Numbered from the stretch's first letter, positions 46,298-56,965 are shown. The stretch is DNA of 64,000 nt from an uncultured Allomuricauda sp. (GCF_947495325.1 NZ_CANLYK010000002.1:930001-994000), one strand, 5' to 3'. Notes: generated by a model not told the origin, from the sequence alone. Program-made: numbers and translations.

Positions 46298-47410
46298 CTA
46301 AGCATTTTCGATGATTAATTTGGCCGCCAATTGACTCGCACCTTTTCCGCCCAATTTGTTTTTCAGCAATTTATAGTCTTCCAAAATACGGTCTCTATCT
46401 TTCCCTTCTATAATTTTTGAAAGCTCAGCTTTGAGTTTAGCAGTAGTTAAATCGCTTTGAATCAGTTCTTTGACAACTTCTCTATCCATAATCAGATTCA
46501 CCAGCGAAATAAAATCCAAGGTGATGATTCGTTTTGCAATTTGATAGGAAATCCAATTTCCTTTATAGCACACCACTTGAGGAATGCCAAAAAGAGCGGT
46601 TTCCAGGGTCGCGGTGCCGCTGGTAACCAATGCGGCATGGGAATGATTTAATAGGGAATAGGTTTGATTGGAGACGTAACCTATATCATTTTCTTTTAGA
46701 AAGGAGGCGTAAAAGTCATTTGGTAAGCTGGGGGCACCGGCTATAACAAATTGATAATTTGGAAAATCGTCGCAAATAGATAGCATTATATGCAACATCT
46801 TTTGAACTTCTTGTTTTCTACTTCCAGGTAATAGTGCAATAAGGGGTTTTTTGAAATCCAGCCCGTGTTCTTTTCTGAAAGTGGGTTCATCAACAATTTT
46901 GGTATTTTCAATGGCATCAATCAATGGGTGACCAACAAAGTGTACAGGATAATTATGTTTTTTTTCGTAAAACTCCTTTTCAAACGGAAGTATCACATAC
47001 ATAGCATCAATATCCCGTTTAATTTTTTCAATTCTCCCTTCCCGTGAAGCCCAAATTTGTGGTGAAATGTAATAGTTGGTAGTAAAATTATTTTTCTTCG
47101 CCCATTTTGCGATACGCAGGTTAAAACCGGAAAAATCGATAAAAATAATGAGGTCAGGTGCAAATTTCTGAATGTCTTCCTTGCAAAAAGCAATGTTCTT
47201 GAAGATGGTGGGGATATTTTTAAGAACTTCCAGAAACCCCATAAAGGCCATGTCCTTGTAATGTTTGGCCAATTCCCCGCCTGCCTTTTGCATTAAATCG
47301 CCACCCCAACAACGGATTTGAGCCTTCTCATCCTCTATTTTAAGGGCCTTGATAAGATTGGAGCCGTGAAGGTCTCCAGAAGCTTCACCTGCTATAATGT
47401 AGTACTTCAT
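46298..47410 (-). CDS. lpxB: lipid-A-disaccharide synthase
   Basis: YYIIAGEASGDLHGSNLIKAL, GFLEVLKNIP, FIDFSGFNLRIAKWAKK, LLPGSRKQEVQ, TSGTATLETALFGIPQVVCYK. Confidence 0.96.
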   Translation of the reverse strand: MKYYIIAGEASGDLHGSNLIKALKIEDEKAQIRCWGGDLMQKAGGELAKHYKDMAFMGFLEVLKNIPTIFKNIAFCKEDIQKFAPDLIIFIDFSGFNLRIAKWAKKNNFTTNYYISPQIWASREGRIEKIKRDIDAMYVILPFEKEFYEKKHNYPVHFVGHPLIDAIENTKIVDEPTFRKEHGLDFKKPLIALLPGSRKQEVQKMLHIMLSICDDFPNYQFVIAGAPSLPNDFYASFLKENDIGYVSNQTYSLLNHSHAALVTSGTATLETALFGIPQVVCYKGNWISYQIAKRIITLDFISLVNLIMDREVVKELIQSDLTTAKLKAELSKIIEGKDRDRILEDYKLLKNKLGGKGASQLAAKLIIENA

Positions 47411-47443
47411 TAAAAAAGTTCAAATTCAAAACATCACCTTTAA

Positions 47444-47731
47444 TCAACTAAAAAACTTATAGTATAAAATTACCAAAGCTGTTAGCAAGGTGGCAATCAT
47501 AACTCCTCGTGCTCTGTAATCCCGTTTTAAGCGCAGAAAACCAAAAAAAGCAACTAGGTTCAATATGGCACCAAGTGCCAACAGGCTTCCTATATGTCCT
47601 TGAACTATTGCTGCATCAAAGGTTTCAGCGATTCCTAAATCAGAAAAAATCAAGATATAAAGCAAAGTGCCAATGGTATTTGCAATTACCCCTACGACAA
47701 AACCTATTATAATTTCTTTCCTAGTGTTCAT
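47444..47731 (-). CDS. small membrane protein
   Basis: 95 aa, three hydrophobic segments; overlaps surE end. Confidence 0.65.
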   Translation of the reverse strand: MNTRKEIIIGFVVGVIANTIGTLLYILIFSDLGIAETFDAAIVQGHIGSLLALGAILNLVAFFGFLRLKRDYRARGVMIATLLTALVILYYKFFS

Positions 47732-48500
47732 TTAAGTTCCAATTGTTTACTTGGGAAATAACATGATGTGCGGTAAGGTCAAATTGGGTGGGGACAACAG
47801 AAACATAGCCTTGCCCCAGTGCCCAAATATCGGTATCCTCACCTTTGTCAAGCAGTTCAAATTCACCTGTTAACCAATAATAGTCTTTTCCCGTAGGGCT
47901 GGTTCGTTTATCAAATTGTTCTTTCCAGTTGGCCTTGGCCTGTCTGCAAACCTTTATTCCCTTGGGTTCAGCATCGGTTTTTGGAATATTGACATTGAGG
48001 ACAGTACCTTTTGGGATTCCGTGTGCCAATGCTTCAGAAACAATACTTTTTATCGATTTTCCCACAAAGCTAAAATCCGCTTCCCAAGAATAGTCACATA
48101 AGGAAAAACCAATGGCGGGAATGCCTTCAATACCAGCCTCAATGGCGGCACTCATGGTTCCCGAGTAAATTACGTTTATTGAAGCATTTGAGCCATGATT
48201 GATTCCGCTTACGCAGATATCCGGTTTTCTGTCCAATATTTCCTGCAGTGCCAACTTTACACAATCGGCAGGCGTACCACTGCAACTATATTCATGGGGA
48301 GCACCATCTTCTTGATCAATGGTCACTTTCTTTGAATACAGTGTACTGTCTATGGTTATGGCGTGTCCCATACCAGATTGGGGACTGTCTGGGGCTACAA
48401 CAATAACCTCGCCTATCTCCTTCATTAACCGGATTAAAGTTCTAAGACCTGGGGCAGTAATTCCATCATCATTGGTAACTAAGATGAGTGGTTTTCTCAT
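47721..48500 (-). CDS. surE: 5'/3'-nucleotidase SurE
   Basis: ILVTNDDGITAPGLRTL, VVAPDSPQSGMGHAIT, SGINHGSNASINVIYSGTMSAAIEAGI. Confidence 0.96.
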   Translation of the reverse strand: MRKPLILVTNDDGITAPGLRTLIRLMKEIGEVIVVAPDSPQSGMGHAITIDSTLYSKKVTIDQEDGAPHEYSCSGTPADCVKLALQEILDRKPDICVSGINHGSNASINVIYSGTMSAAIEAGIEGIPAIGFSLCDYSWEADFSFVGKSIKSIVSEALAHGIPKGTVLNVNIPKTDAEPKGIKVCRQAKANWKEQFDKRTSPTGKDYYWLTGEFELLDKGEDTDIWALGQGYVSVVPTQFDLTAHHVISQVNNWNLNEH

Positions 48501-48703
48501 TTTGTATAATTAATGCTGTAAAAATACGTTTTTCATAAGTATATGATGTCCCAAGTGTTTAACAAAAAATTACAGTCCCTGCTCTAAACTGGCACGGTTT
48601 TTTCAGTATCTTAGGGAATTCATACGAATAGAAACGGAGAATGATGTAATGTGGATTTGACAATAAAAAGTCAAATAATCTAGCTCCCAATAAAACCATA
48701 TTT

Positions 48704-50902
48704 ATGAAGAAGAATTTCGCCTTTGCGCTTTTAGTAATTCTTGTTGCAGTAGCTTCCTGCAGTTTTACAAATAAATCATTTGAGAATGATGACAAGGATA
48801 AGTTGCTGTTGGACTTGATTACCTACGTATTGGAACGGGGACATTATGAGCCCAAAGACTTGAACGATAATTTTTCATCAAATGTCTTTGATGATTTTGT
48901 CGATATTCTAGATCCTACAAAAAGGTATTTTTTAGCCAGCGATATCAAAGAATTTGAAAAATATAGGTTTCAAATTGATGATGAAATACGAAATACAGAT
49001 ATCACTTTTTTCAATGTAGTGTACCAGCGTTTAATGAAACGTATGGATGAAGCAAAGGGAATTTATGCAGAGGTACTTTCCAACCCGTTTGATTATACAA
49101 TGGAGGAAGATATCAATATTGATTATCGTGATCAAGAATTCGCATCAAACAAAAAACAACTTAAAGAACGTTGGAGAAAACAGCTTAAATATAATACCCT
49201 TGGCGTTTTTGACAATAAGGTGGATAACAAGATAGCAGAGATGAAGGGTGGTATGGCAGGCGAAGGAGGAGACATTGCCTATGCAAGTACCGTTGTAAAC
49301 TTAAAAGAGGCCAATTCAGTTTTAAAGGATGTTACCATTACTGAAATTGAAATTGCTTCCAGAGAGAATACCAAGAACACTTTGGATGAATTCTTTGATT
49401 TTATAGAAGACTTGGAGCGTAAGGATTGGTTTGTTCAATACATCAATACTATTGTTGACGAATTTGATCCACATACCTTTTATTTTGCTCCGGATGATAA
49501 GGAGAAATTTGATATTGGAATGTCCGGTAAGTTTGAAGGAATAGGAGCCAGACTGCAAAAGAAACCAGAAGGAGCCCGGATTATGGAAATTATTTCCGGA
49601 GGCCCGGTATGGAGGGAACAAAGTTTGGAAGTTGGTGATGAAATTTTGAAAGTAGGACAAGATGGCGAAGAACCTATTGACATTGTTGGAATGCGTTTGG
49701 ATGATGCCATCAAATTGATAAAAGGACAAAAAGGAACCGTTGTTGACCTTACCGTTAGAAGAGTAGATGGTACTATTGAAGAAGTTTCCATAACCAGGGA
49801 TGTGGTCATGTTGGAGGAATCCTATGCAAAGTCCGCTACCGTAAAAGGGGATGATCATAAATATGGCCTTATCAATTTACCTAAGTTTTATGTGGATTTT
49901 GAAGATTATACCGAAAGAAACGCGGCTTCAGATGTTGCCAAAGAAGTTGAGCGACTAAAGGAAGAAGGCGTTGAAGGGATTGTTCTGGATTTAAGGGACA
50001 ATGGAGGCGGTTCGTTAAAAACTGTTGTGGAAATGGCAGGTCTTTTCATTAAAGATGGCCCAATTGTACAGGTACGCTCTTCAGGACAGCGAAAAGAAGT
50101 GCATGAAGATAAGGATGAGCGCATTCAGTGGGATGGCCCATTGGTTATTTTGGTGAACGAGTTATCCGCTTCGGCTTCCGAAATTTTGGCAGCTGCCATG
50201 CAGGACTATAAAAGAGCGGTTGTTATTGGAAGCAAGCAAACCTTTGGAAAAGGGACTGTTCAGAATGTAATTCCTTTGGATAATATAGTACGAAGCAATG
50301 AACACGGGGATTTGGGTGCTATTAAACTTACCACCCAAAAATTCTATAGGATCAATGGAGGCTCTACACAGTTGGAAGGAGTTAAAAGTGATATTGTGGT
50401 ACCAGACCGATATAGTTACATAGATCTTGGAGAACGAGATCAAGAAAACCCATTGGGTTGGGATAAAATCACACCTGCCGATTATGAGATATGGGATGGT
50501 TATATCGATTTTGAAACTACCATTGCCAATAGTAAAAAACGAATGGAAGGCAACCAACAGTTAAAGTTGATTGAGGACAATGCCAAATGGTTAAAAGAGC
50601 AGCAAGATGAAACTATTGTTTCCTTAAGCTATGATTCCTATAAAAGCAAGGAGCAACAGGCTAAAAAACGCGCAGAACAATTTAAGAGTTTAAGGGAGTA
50701 TGATTCCAAACTTACGTTTGGATCATTAAAATATGAAACGGAATTGTTTACCAAAGACTCTGTGCTGCGGGAAAAAAGAAACCGCTGGCACAAAAATTTG
50801 GCAAAAGACATTTATGTTGAAGAAGCAGTAAATGTGCTAAAAGACTTGAAATTGAACAACATTAAAGGAGCCGAAAGAAAATTGGCCAGTGTAAAAGGTT
50901 AA
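48704..50902 (+). CDS. carboxy-terminal processing peptidase (Tsp/Prc, S41)
   Basis: PDZ FEGIGARLQKKPEGARIMEIISGGPVWREQSLEVGDEILKV; VLDLRDNGGGSLKTVVEMAGLF; LVNELSASASEILAAAMQDYKRAVVIGSKQTFGKGTVQ. Confidence 0.95.
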   Translation: MKKNFAFALLVILVAVASCSFTNKSFENDDKDKLLLDLITYVLERGHYEPKDLNDNFSSNVFDDFVDILDPTKRYFLASDIKEFEKYRFQIDDEIRNTDITFFNVVYQRLMKRMDEAKGIYAEVLSNPFDYTMEEDINIDYRDQEFASNKKQLKERWRKQLKYNTLGVFDNKVDNKIAEMKGGMAGEGGDIAYASTVVNLKEANSVLKDVTITEIEIASRENTKNTLDEFFDFIEDLERKDWFVQYINTIVDEFDPHTFYFAPDDKEKFDIGMSGKFEGIGARLQKKPEGARIMEIISGGPVWREQSLEVGDEILKVGQDGEEPIDIVGMRLDDAIKLIKGQKGTVVDLTVRRVDGTIEEVSITRDVVMLEESYAKSATVKGDDHKYGLINLPKFYVDFEDYTERNAASDVAKEVERLKEEGVEGIVLDLRDNGGGSLKTVVEMAGLFIKDGPIVQVRSSGQRKEVHEDKDERIQWDGPLVILVNELSASASEILAAAMQDYKRAVVIGSKQTFGKGTVQNVIPLDNIVRSNEHGDLGAIKLTTQKFYRINGGSTQLEGVKSDIVVPDRYSYIDLGERDQENPLGWDKITPADYEIWDGYIDFETTIANSKKRMEGNQQLKLIEDNAKWLKEQQDETIVSLSYDSYKSKEQQAKKRAEQFKSLREYDSKLTFGSLKYETELFTKDSVLREKRNRWHKNLAKDIYVEEAVNVLKDLKLNNIKGAERKLASVKG

Positions 50903-50922
50903 AACCTGTCACGAAAAATTAT

Positions 50923-50958
50923 AAAAAAAACCGACTTCAACCAAGTCGGTTTTTTTTA
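50923..50958. terminator. intrinsic bidirectional terminator
   Basis: AAAAAAAACCGACTTcaaccAAGTCGGTTTTTTTT. Confidence 0.85.
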
Positions 50959-50992
50959 TTGCTGTGATTCACCCAAAGGACAAACCAACCGG

Positions 50993-51433
50993 CTAGTTTT
51001 TATATTTTATTTTTTTGGTTCCTCCAGAAATTGCCATTCCTTGGTTGTCGTATGCTGTTATTGCCACCTCTATTTCGCATTGGTCCAATAAGAAGTTGGA
51101 ATCTACCCATTTGGTTTTAGAAACACAATCAATTAAAAGAGAATCTATCTCATTGTCCCTAATTGCCAATATCCACAAAAAGCGTTCAGATTTTTGTAGG
51201 TCCAACATTGTTTTATATTCAGTTGAATCGGTTTTAACTGACTCTAATTCAATAATTGTGTCTCGATAGATAGAAGTGTACTTTGTAATTTCATTTTTGT
51301 AATTAGTTGTTTTCCTGAGGTTTTTAAGAATACAGCTTACCTCTAAAGGTTTGCTGATTGTATCCTCTACAACAGTTTTTTGTGTTTTGCAACACACTAG
51401 TGTAATTGCGATTAGAATGAGTCGAATTTTCAT
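50993..51433 (-). CDS. hypothetical lipoprotein
   Basis: MKIRLILIAITLVCCKTQK lipobox-like; no family recognised. Confidence 0.65.
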   Translation of the reverse strand: MKIRLILIAITLVCCKTQKTVVEDTISKPLEVSCILKNLRKTTNYKNEITKYTSIYRDTIIELESVKTDSTEYKTMLDLQKSERFLWILAIRDNEIDSLLIDCVSKTKWVDSNFLLDQCEIEVAITAYDNQGMAISGGTKKIKYKN

Positions 51434-51485
51434 AAGGATGCCATTTAAATTAGTTATAACGCCCTACTAAATGTAGTTTTTGCAA

Positions 51486-52754
51486 TTATCTTTTCTTTCT
51501 TTTAAACCCAGGATTTTGTGAACCTCTTTTTTTATTACGATTGGCAAAAAACTCCTGTTTTTTCCGCTGTTTTTCCTTTTCCATTGCCTTTTTTTCTGTA
51601 GTATTCATGGGTCTGTCGGTCTGCGGAAATGGATTTTCACTTACAACTTCAATCTTTTGCTTAATAAGTCTTTCAATATCCCTTATGTACACGCTCTCCT
51701 CCGGTTCGCATATTGAAATGGAAGTGCCCTCTTCACCGGCACGCCCACAACGGCCAATTCTATGCACATACGTTTCAGGCTCATTGGGGATTTCATAATT
51801 AATTACATAGCGAAGTCTGTCAATGTCTATACCGCGTGCAGCAATATCCGTAGCCACCAATACTCTAATGTTTTCGGCTTTAAACCCTTTTAGTGCCTTT
51901 TGTCGCTGATTTTGAGACTTGTCACCATGAATGGCCGCACATTCAATTTTTTTCTTTTGGAGATTGCGCACAATACGATTTGCTCCATGTTTTGTCCTTG
52001 AAAAAAGTAGCACTTGCTTAAGTTCAGGGTTCTCTAAAATATGTAAAAGCAGTTTGCCTTTGTCTTGTTTGTTGGTGGTATATAAAAACTGTTGAATTGT
52101 TTCTGCCGTGGAAGAAACAGGATTTACAGCTACCTTTTTTGGATTGATTAAAATTTGTTGGGACAGGGCCAAAATATTTTTTGGCATTGTTGCGGAGAAA
52201 AACAAGGACTGTCTTTTTTTGGGCAATTTGGAAAGAATCTTCTTTATATCATGAATAAAACCCATATCCAACATACGATCTGCCTCATCCAATACAAAAT
52301 AGTCAACATCCCATAAGGAAATATACCTTTGATTCATCAAATCCAACAAACGTCCGGGAGTGGCAATTAAAACATCAATACCTTTCTTCAATATATTTAC
52401 TTGGGGCCTTTGATTTACACCTCCGAAAATTACCGTATTTGTGATAGTAGTGTATTTCCCATAAGCTGCAAAGTTTTCCCCAATTTGGATGGCAAGCTCC
52501 CGCGTTGGAGTTATCACCAGTGCCGAAATCCTTCGCTTACCACTTTGTTTTTGTTTGTCATTCGCCAAATGTTGAATAATGGGAATGGCAAAGGCCGCAC
52601 TTTTTCCTGTTCCAGTCTGTGCGCTGCCCAAAACATCTTCCCTATTTAAAATCAATGGAATTGATTTAGCCTGAATAGAAGTTGGCTCCGTATAGTTTTT
52701 ATCCTTCAAGGCTTTGAGGATGGAGGGAATCAATTTTAAATCTTCGAATGTCAT
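51486..52754 (-). CDS. DEAD/DEAH-box RNA helicase; start set to MTFEDLKLIPS at 52754
   Basis: GSAQTGTGKSAAFAIPI, PTRELAIQI, TPGRLLDLM, VLDEADRMLDMGF, FSATMP, ATDIAARGIDIDRL, HRIGRCGRAG. Confidence 0.95.
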   Translation of the reverse strand: MTFEDLKLIPSILKALKDKNYTEPTSIQAKSIPLILNREDVLGSAQTGTGKSAAFAIPIIQHLANDKQKQSGKRRISALVITPTRELAIQIGENFAAYGKYTTITNTVIFGGVNQRPQVNILKKGIDVLIATPGRLLDLMNQRYISLWDVDYFVLDEADRMLDMGFIHDIKKILSKLPKKRQSLFFSATMPKNILALSQQILINPKKVAVNPVSSTAETIQQFLYTTNKQDKGKLLLHILENPELKQVLLFSRTKHGANRIVRNLQKKKIECAAIHGDKSQNQRQKALKGFKAENIRVLVATDIAARGIDIDRLRYVINYEIPNEPETYVHRIGRCGRAGEEGTSISICEPEESVYIRDIERLIKQKIEVVSENPFPQTDRPMNTTEKKAMEKEKQRKKQEFFANRNKKRGSQNPGFKRKKR

Positions 52755-52860
52755 TTTGTTCAACGGATTATAAAAAGTTTGAGAGGCTTCTTTGAAAGCT
52801 GCAAACTTAAGGCTAAGCATACAAAGGAGCACTAACTATGCTAGCTGGTCCCAATAATTT

Positions 52861-53313
52861 TCATTCGAACTTTTCAATAACTTCAATGGTCTGTTTTAAA
52901 TGCTCAGGACTTTTAATCCGGATATTTATGGTTTTGTAAACCCACTCATCACCATTTCTATCTGCAGAAATATCCATTTTGCTCTTTATTTTCTTTTCTG
53001 AACCAGTAACCCTAACGGTAATGTCCAGTGTGTTGTAATCGTTTGAATAGTTGTGTGCGCCCTCTAGGATTGCCAATTTGTCCAGCGGTTGCAATTCTCC
53101 CAGGAGCTGTATTACTTTTTCGTTCTTTTTAGCAATTTCCAGTGCATTTTCGCAAACCGATGATTCCGAATAGACTTTGGCCATTCCCATAATATTCCCG
53201 CCCAGTTTAGTAGAAAACAGTAGACCTAATACCAAGAATAAAACGATTATTGATGGAAGAAACCATTTCCAATTTCGCTTAAACCAACTTTTATGTTCAA
53301 TTAGGGTATTCAC
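52861..53313 (-). CDS. membrane-anchored protein, Coa1-family-like
   Basis: Single N-terminal TM (WKWFLPSIIVLFLVLGLLFSTKLGG) then small alpha/beta domain; resembles proteins annotated Coa1 family. Confidence 0.5.
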   Translation of the reverse strand: MNTLIEHKSWFKRNWKWFLPSIIVLFLVLGLLFSTKLGGNIMGMAKVYSESSVCENALEIAKKNEKVIQLLGELQPLDKLAILEGAHNYSNDYNTLDITVRVTGSEKKIKSKMDISADRNGDEWVYKTINIRIKSPEHLKQTIEVIEKFE

Positions 53314-53328
53314 AATGGTTATTTTATA

Positions 53329-54117
53329 TCATCTAATCTCCTCAAGAAATGTTGTGACCACTTCCCAAGTTTCACTAACGTCATTTCCAACGCGCTCACT
53401 TACAAGCATGGAAGAACCATGCACTCCATATTTTGCGGCATAAGTTTGATGTCCATTCACCTTGGCCAATTCAAATTGGGCTTGCACATTTTCATTTTCC
53501 ATTTCATTTGGTGGCCTTAACAGCAACAATGGAACTTTTAAAGTTTCAAAGTAAGGGTCTGGCAAGCAATTTTTCATAGAACCTCCGGAAGCTGGGGAAA
53601 AAGCCAATACGGCATTTATTTTATCCTGATTTTGACTGGCTAGCTGAATAGCCAAAGAAGCACTGTAACTGCTTCCCCAAACAATTTTATTTCCAGTGAA
53701 CTCTGAACCGATAATGAAATCCAATGCGCTTTCAAGATTGTTGTATGCATCACAATACGTATATGGATTACCAAAACTATGGTCAGAAATAGTGGTGAGG
53801 GTTCTATTGTAATTACCATAGATTTGTCCACCCATTCTTTGGTCAATTGCTAAGATATTGAACCCTTTGTCAACAAGTTTTGGAATAATGGACCCATATT
53901 CGGCCCTTGCATTTGACCCACCTTGATGGAAGAGTAAAATAACTGTGCTGGTTTTATCTATTTCATACAAGTCGCCATATATCTTAATGCCATCTGAGGT
54001 AACAAAGCTGATTTCTTCCACTGAATCACTTGTAGTAGTATCCTCAATTTTGCTTTTTTTTTGGCAAGCACTAAATAGGAATAGTATACAAATTGATAGT
54101 GCGATAATTTTTTTCAT
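53329..54117 (-). CDS. alpha/beta hydrolase (dienelactone hydrolase-like), lipoprotein
   Basis: LLFSACQK lipobox; VILLFHQGGSNARAEY, IVWGSSYSASLAIQLAS (GxSxS nucleophile elbow). Confidence 0.82.
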   Translation of the reverse strand: MKKIIALSICILFLFSACQKKSKIEDTTTSDSVEEISFVTSDGIKIYGDLYEIDKTSTVILLFHQGGSNARAEYGSIIPKLVDKGFNILAIDQRMGGQIYGNYNRTLTTISDHSFGNPYTYCDAYNNLESALDFIIGSEFTGNKIVWGSSYSASLAIQLASQNQDKINAVLAFSPASGGSMKNCLPDPYFETLKVPLLLLRPPNEMENENVQAQFELAKVNGHQTYAAKYGVHGSSMLVSERVGNDVSETWEVVTTFLEEIR

Positions 54118-54245
54118 GGTTCATAGAATGATGCACCCTCAAATTATGACAATAAGTAGGTGCGAATCGTTAAAAGGAGGTTAAAGTTGGGGAAGAGTAA
54201 ATTTAGGAGAACCCGGAATTATAGCCTTTATTGTGAGTAGTTTTT

Positions 54246-54773
54246 TTATTCAGTTCGTTTGTAATTCAGTCCGGTTTTAAATCCACAAAAAGTTAGGAAA
54301 ATCAATAGTAATATTTGCATGTAAAAAAGAATGCTTGATAAAATTCCAAAATTATTATCCTTTGATTCTATTTCCTGTTCAATTTGCTCTAATCCTTCGC
54401 CAGCACTCAATGGTGGATAAATAGTCCAACCAGAAGTTTGTTGAACAAAGTTCTCCACAATTGTACTAATTCCATTCAGGATTATTATCAGTAAAGTTGT
54501 TGAAATTATTAAAATCAGATTAGCAGTCAGATTTTTAAAATTCCCGCGTAATGTTCGGATAAGGTAAATTCCAAAAAATACTAAAACTCCGAGCAAAATG
54601 ATAAAGTGAAAATTGGCAATCACAAAATAAGTGTCGTGAACATTTATGTCAAGAGTTGAGTCAGATTTCAGCCCATCAATTCCAAAAATCAGCGTATTCA
54701 AAATCAATACAAGCATTATCGTTCCAATCAGCCAAAATATTTCTTTTTTTTTCGGATTTTGTTTTTTAGACAT
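54246..54773 (-). CDS. multi-TM membrane protein with COX1-like HDTYFVIANFHF motif
   Basis: LDINVHDTYFVIANFHFIILLGVLVFFGIYLI; start set to MSKKQNP. Confidence 0.65.
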   Translation of the reverse strand: MSKKQNPKKKEIFWLIGTIMLVLILNTLIFGIDGLKSDSTLDINVHDTYFVIANFHFIILLGVLVFFGIYLIRTLRGNFKNLTANLILIISTTLLIIILNGISTIVENFVQQTSGWTIYPPLSAGEGLEQIEQEIESKDNNFGILSSILFYMQILLLIFLTFCGFKTGLNYKRTE

Positions 54774-54878
54774 TATGCACAACAAGTATATATAGTTACC
54801 AACCAATATAAGAATATATGAACAATGATCCTATATTCCATAGGATTTCCCTAAACTTGAAAAAGAAAGTAGCGACCA

Positions 54879-55679
54879 ATGAAAAACAGAACCATCTATA
54901 CCTTACTTTTTATTGTTTGTGTGATAGGCTTTTGGGTGTTCGAAAATTTTTATACCCCAGATACGTATTCAAATCCTGATGGTACAGCAGTTTCAGCATT
55001 ACAGGATTCAGGTTTGTTACCAAACTCAACCACCGGAGCTATTGTTCAGCATGAACATTTTGTGCTTTCGTACAATGAGCCTTACGAACAAGCAGAGTGG
55101 GTGGCCTATGAGTTAAAGAAGAGTCATTTAACCCAAGACGATAGAAAACGCCCCTATTTTATTGAAGACCCCAAGGTAAAGACCAAATCTGCGGATTGGA
55201 GAAATTATAGAGGCTCCGGGTATGATAGGGGGCATTTGTGCCCCGCAGGTGATCGCCGGTTTTCGGAGTATGCCTACAATGAAACATTTTATACCAGCAA
55301 TATTAGTCCCCAAGACCGTGATTTTAACGCTGGTGTTTGGAACCGATTGGAACAACAAGTGCGTCAATGGTGCAAAAGATATGGGGATTTGGTTGTGATT
55401 ACCGGAGGGGTTTTGGAAGATGGATTGGAAGAAATAGGGGAGGAAGATGTGGATGTTCCCAACGCATTTTACAAAATTGTATTTCGAAAAAATGAAGCTA
55501 CCGTTGATTTGCTTTGTTTTTTGATACCCGGTAAGGAAAGCCAAGCGAAGTTGGAGAGTTTTCTAATTTCTGTTGATGAATTGGAGGCATTGACCAACAT
55601 CAACTTTTTTGAAGGGCAATCCCAAGAATGGCAAGAAAAAGTAGAGCGAAAAGTAAATGCTTCGGGCTGGAAATTTTAG
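54879..55679 (+). CDS. DNA/RNA non-specific endonuclease (NucA-like), exported/membrane anchored
   Basis: YRGSGYDRGHLCPAGDRRFSEYAYNETFYTSNISPQDRDFNAGVWNRLEQQVR (DRGH motif). Confidence 0.93.
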   Translation: MKNRTIYTLLFIVCVIGFWVFENFYTPDTYSNPDGTAVSALQDSGLLPNSTTGAIVQHEHFVLSYNEPYEQAEWVAYELKKSHLTQDDRKRPYFIEDPKVKTKSADWRNYRGSGYDRGHLCPAGDRRFSEYAYNETFYTSNISPQDRDFNAGVWNRLEQQVRQWCKRYGDLVVITGGVLEDGLEEIGEEDVDVPNAFYKIVFRKNEATVDLLCFLIPGKESQAKLESFLISVDELEALTNINFFEGQSQEWQEKVERKVNASGWKF

Positions 55680-56965
55680 ATACCATCCTTTAGACGGTTG
55701 GAATCCAGCTTTAGAAAAATAAAAAGCAACATGGTAAAGAAAATCAATCCAGAGCCTCCATAACTAAAAAACGGAAGTGGAACCCCAATGGTCGGTAACA
55801 GTCCAATCACCATACCAATATTTACAAAATAATGGATAAGCAGGATGGAGATTACCCCATAACCATACATTCGGCTAAAATCGTTCTTCTGTCTTTCAGC
55901 AATAAAAATCAACCGTAAAAACAAAAAAGAAAAGAGGAGAATTACAGTAAATGTTCCCATAAAACCCCATTCTTCACCAACAGAGCTAAAAATATAATCA
56001 GTGTGTTGTTCCGGCACAAAATCTCCCTTGGTACGGGTGCCCTCTAAAAACCCTTTGCCAAAAAAACCACCTGACTCAATGGCTTTTTCAGATTGATAGG
56101 TATTATAACCAATGGTTTTTCTAATTCCCTCCAGCTTTTTCTCATCTTTTTCCAAACTCAACCATAGGGCAAAACGGTCGCGATGCCTTTGTTCAAAAAC
56201 ATTCTCATAGACAAAGCCAACGGATAGGGAAAAAAGAATGGATAAAGTAATTGTAATACCTAAAGGTAGTAATGGAACTTTTGTTGATTTTCGTTTAAAG
56301 GTAAAGATGAGAACAGTCAAGACACCGAGTCCTATTGCAATCCAAACTGTGCCGAACATCAAGGTGGTTGCGAACAGAACAACAATAAACAATAAAATTC
56401 CAAGATAATATATAGGAAAACCTTCCCTAAAGAGTACAAAGAAAAGTGAAAAGTAAATCAACGAACTACCTGGGTCTGGTTGAGGAAGTATAAGAAGTGC
56501 TGGCAATAGAATGATGATCAAAGCATATAGTTGGTGCTTTCTATTTTTAATGTCCGTTTGAATATCACTTAAATATTTTGCCAATGCCAGTGCGGTTGCA
56601 ACCTTTGCCAATTCTGATGGTTGTAGGTTAAAGAAGCCCAAATCATACCAAGATGTTGCTCCGGCAATGGTCTTTCCAAAGAGAAAAAGTCCTAGCAATA
56701 ATACTAAGGAAGCAATGTAAAACACCGATGCAAATCGTTCAAAAAAACTTGTCTCGATAAAGAGGACCAAAATGATTCCTGCAAAGGCCAGACCAATGAA
56801 AAACAACTGTTTTCCGTAGAGGGTGGAAAAGTCAAAAATTGAGGCATTTTGATCACTCAAGGTTGTAGAATAGATGTTGATCCATCCAATAAAAACCAAA
56901 AAAGCGTAAAGAAATACGGTAAGCCAGTCTATTCTTCCAAAAAGTCCTTTACCAGACATATTCAT
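55676..56965 (-). CDS. rodA: rod shape-determining protein RodA (SEDS)
   Basis: GATSWYDLGFFNLQPSELAKVATALALAKYL, LPQPDPGSSLIY, FVPEQHTDYIFSSVGEEWGF, GVPLPFFSYGGSGL. Confidence 0.96.
   Translation of the reverse strand: MNMSGKGLFGRIDWLTVFLYAFLVFIGWINIYSTTLSDQNASIFDFSTLYGKQLFFIGLAFAGIILVLFIETSFFERFASVFYIASLVLLLGLFLFGKTIAGATSWYDLGFFNLQPSELAKVATALALAKYLSDIQTDIKNRKHQLYALIIILLPALLILPQPDPGSSLIYFSLFFVLFREGFPIYYLGILLFIVVLFATTLMFGTVWIAIGLGVLTVLIFTFKRKSTKVPLLPLGITITLSILFSLSVGFVYENVFEQRHRDRFALWLSLEKDEKKLEGIRKTIGYNTYQSEKAIESGGFFGKGFLEGTRTKGDFVPEQHTDYIFSSVGEEWGFMGTFTVILLFSFLFLRLIFIAERQKNDFSRMYGYGVISILLIHYFVNIGMVIGLLPTIGVPLPFFSYGGSGLIFFTMLLFIFLKLDSNRLKDGI

Noticed and set aside
49322-49858. 178-aa and 109-aa antisense ORFs inside the S41 peptidase gene
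   Set aside because: Antisense shadows of the PDZ domain region; no family features
54879-55679. NucA-like endonuclease as part of a defence or competence system
   Set aside because: Single exported non-specific nuclease next to the mre/rodA block; ComEC is 9 kb away with unrelated neighbours
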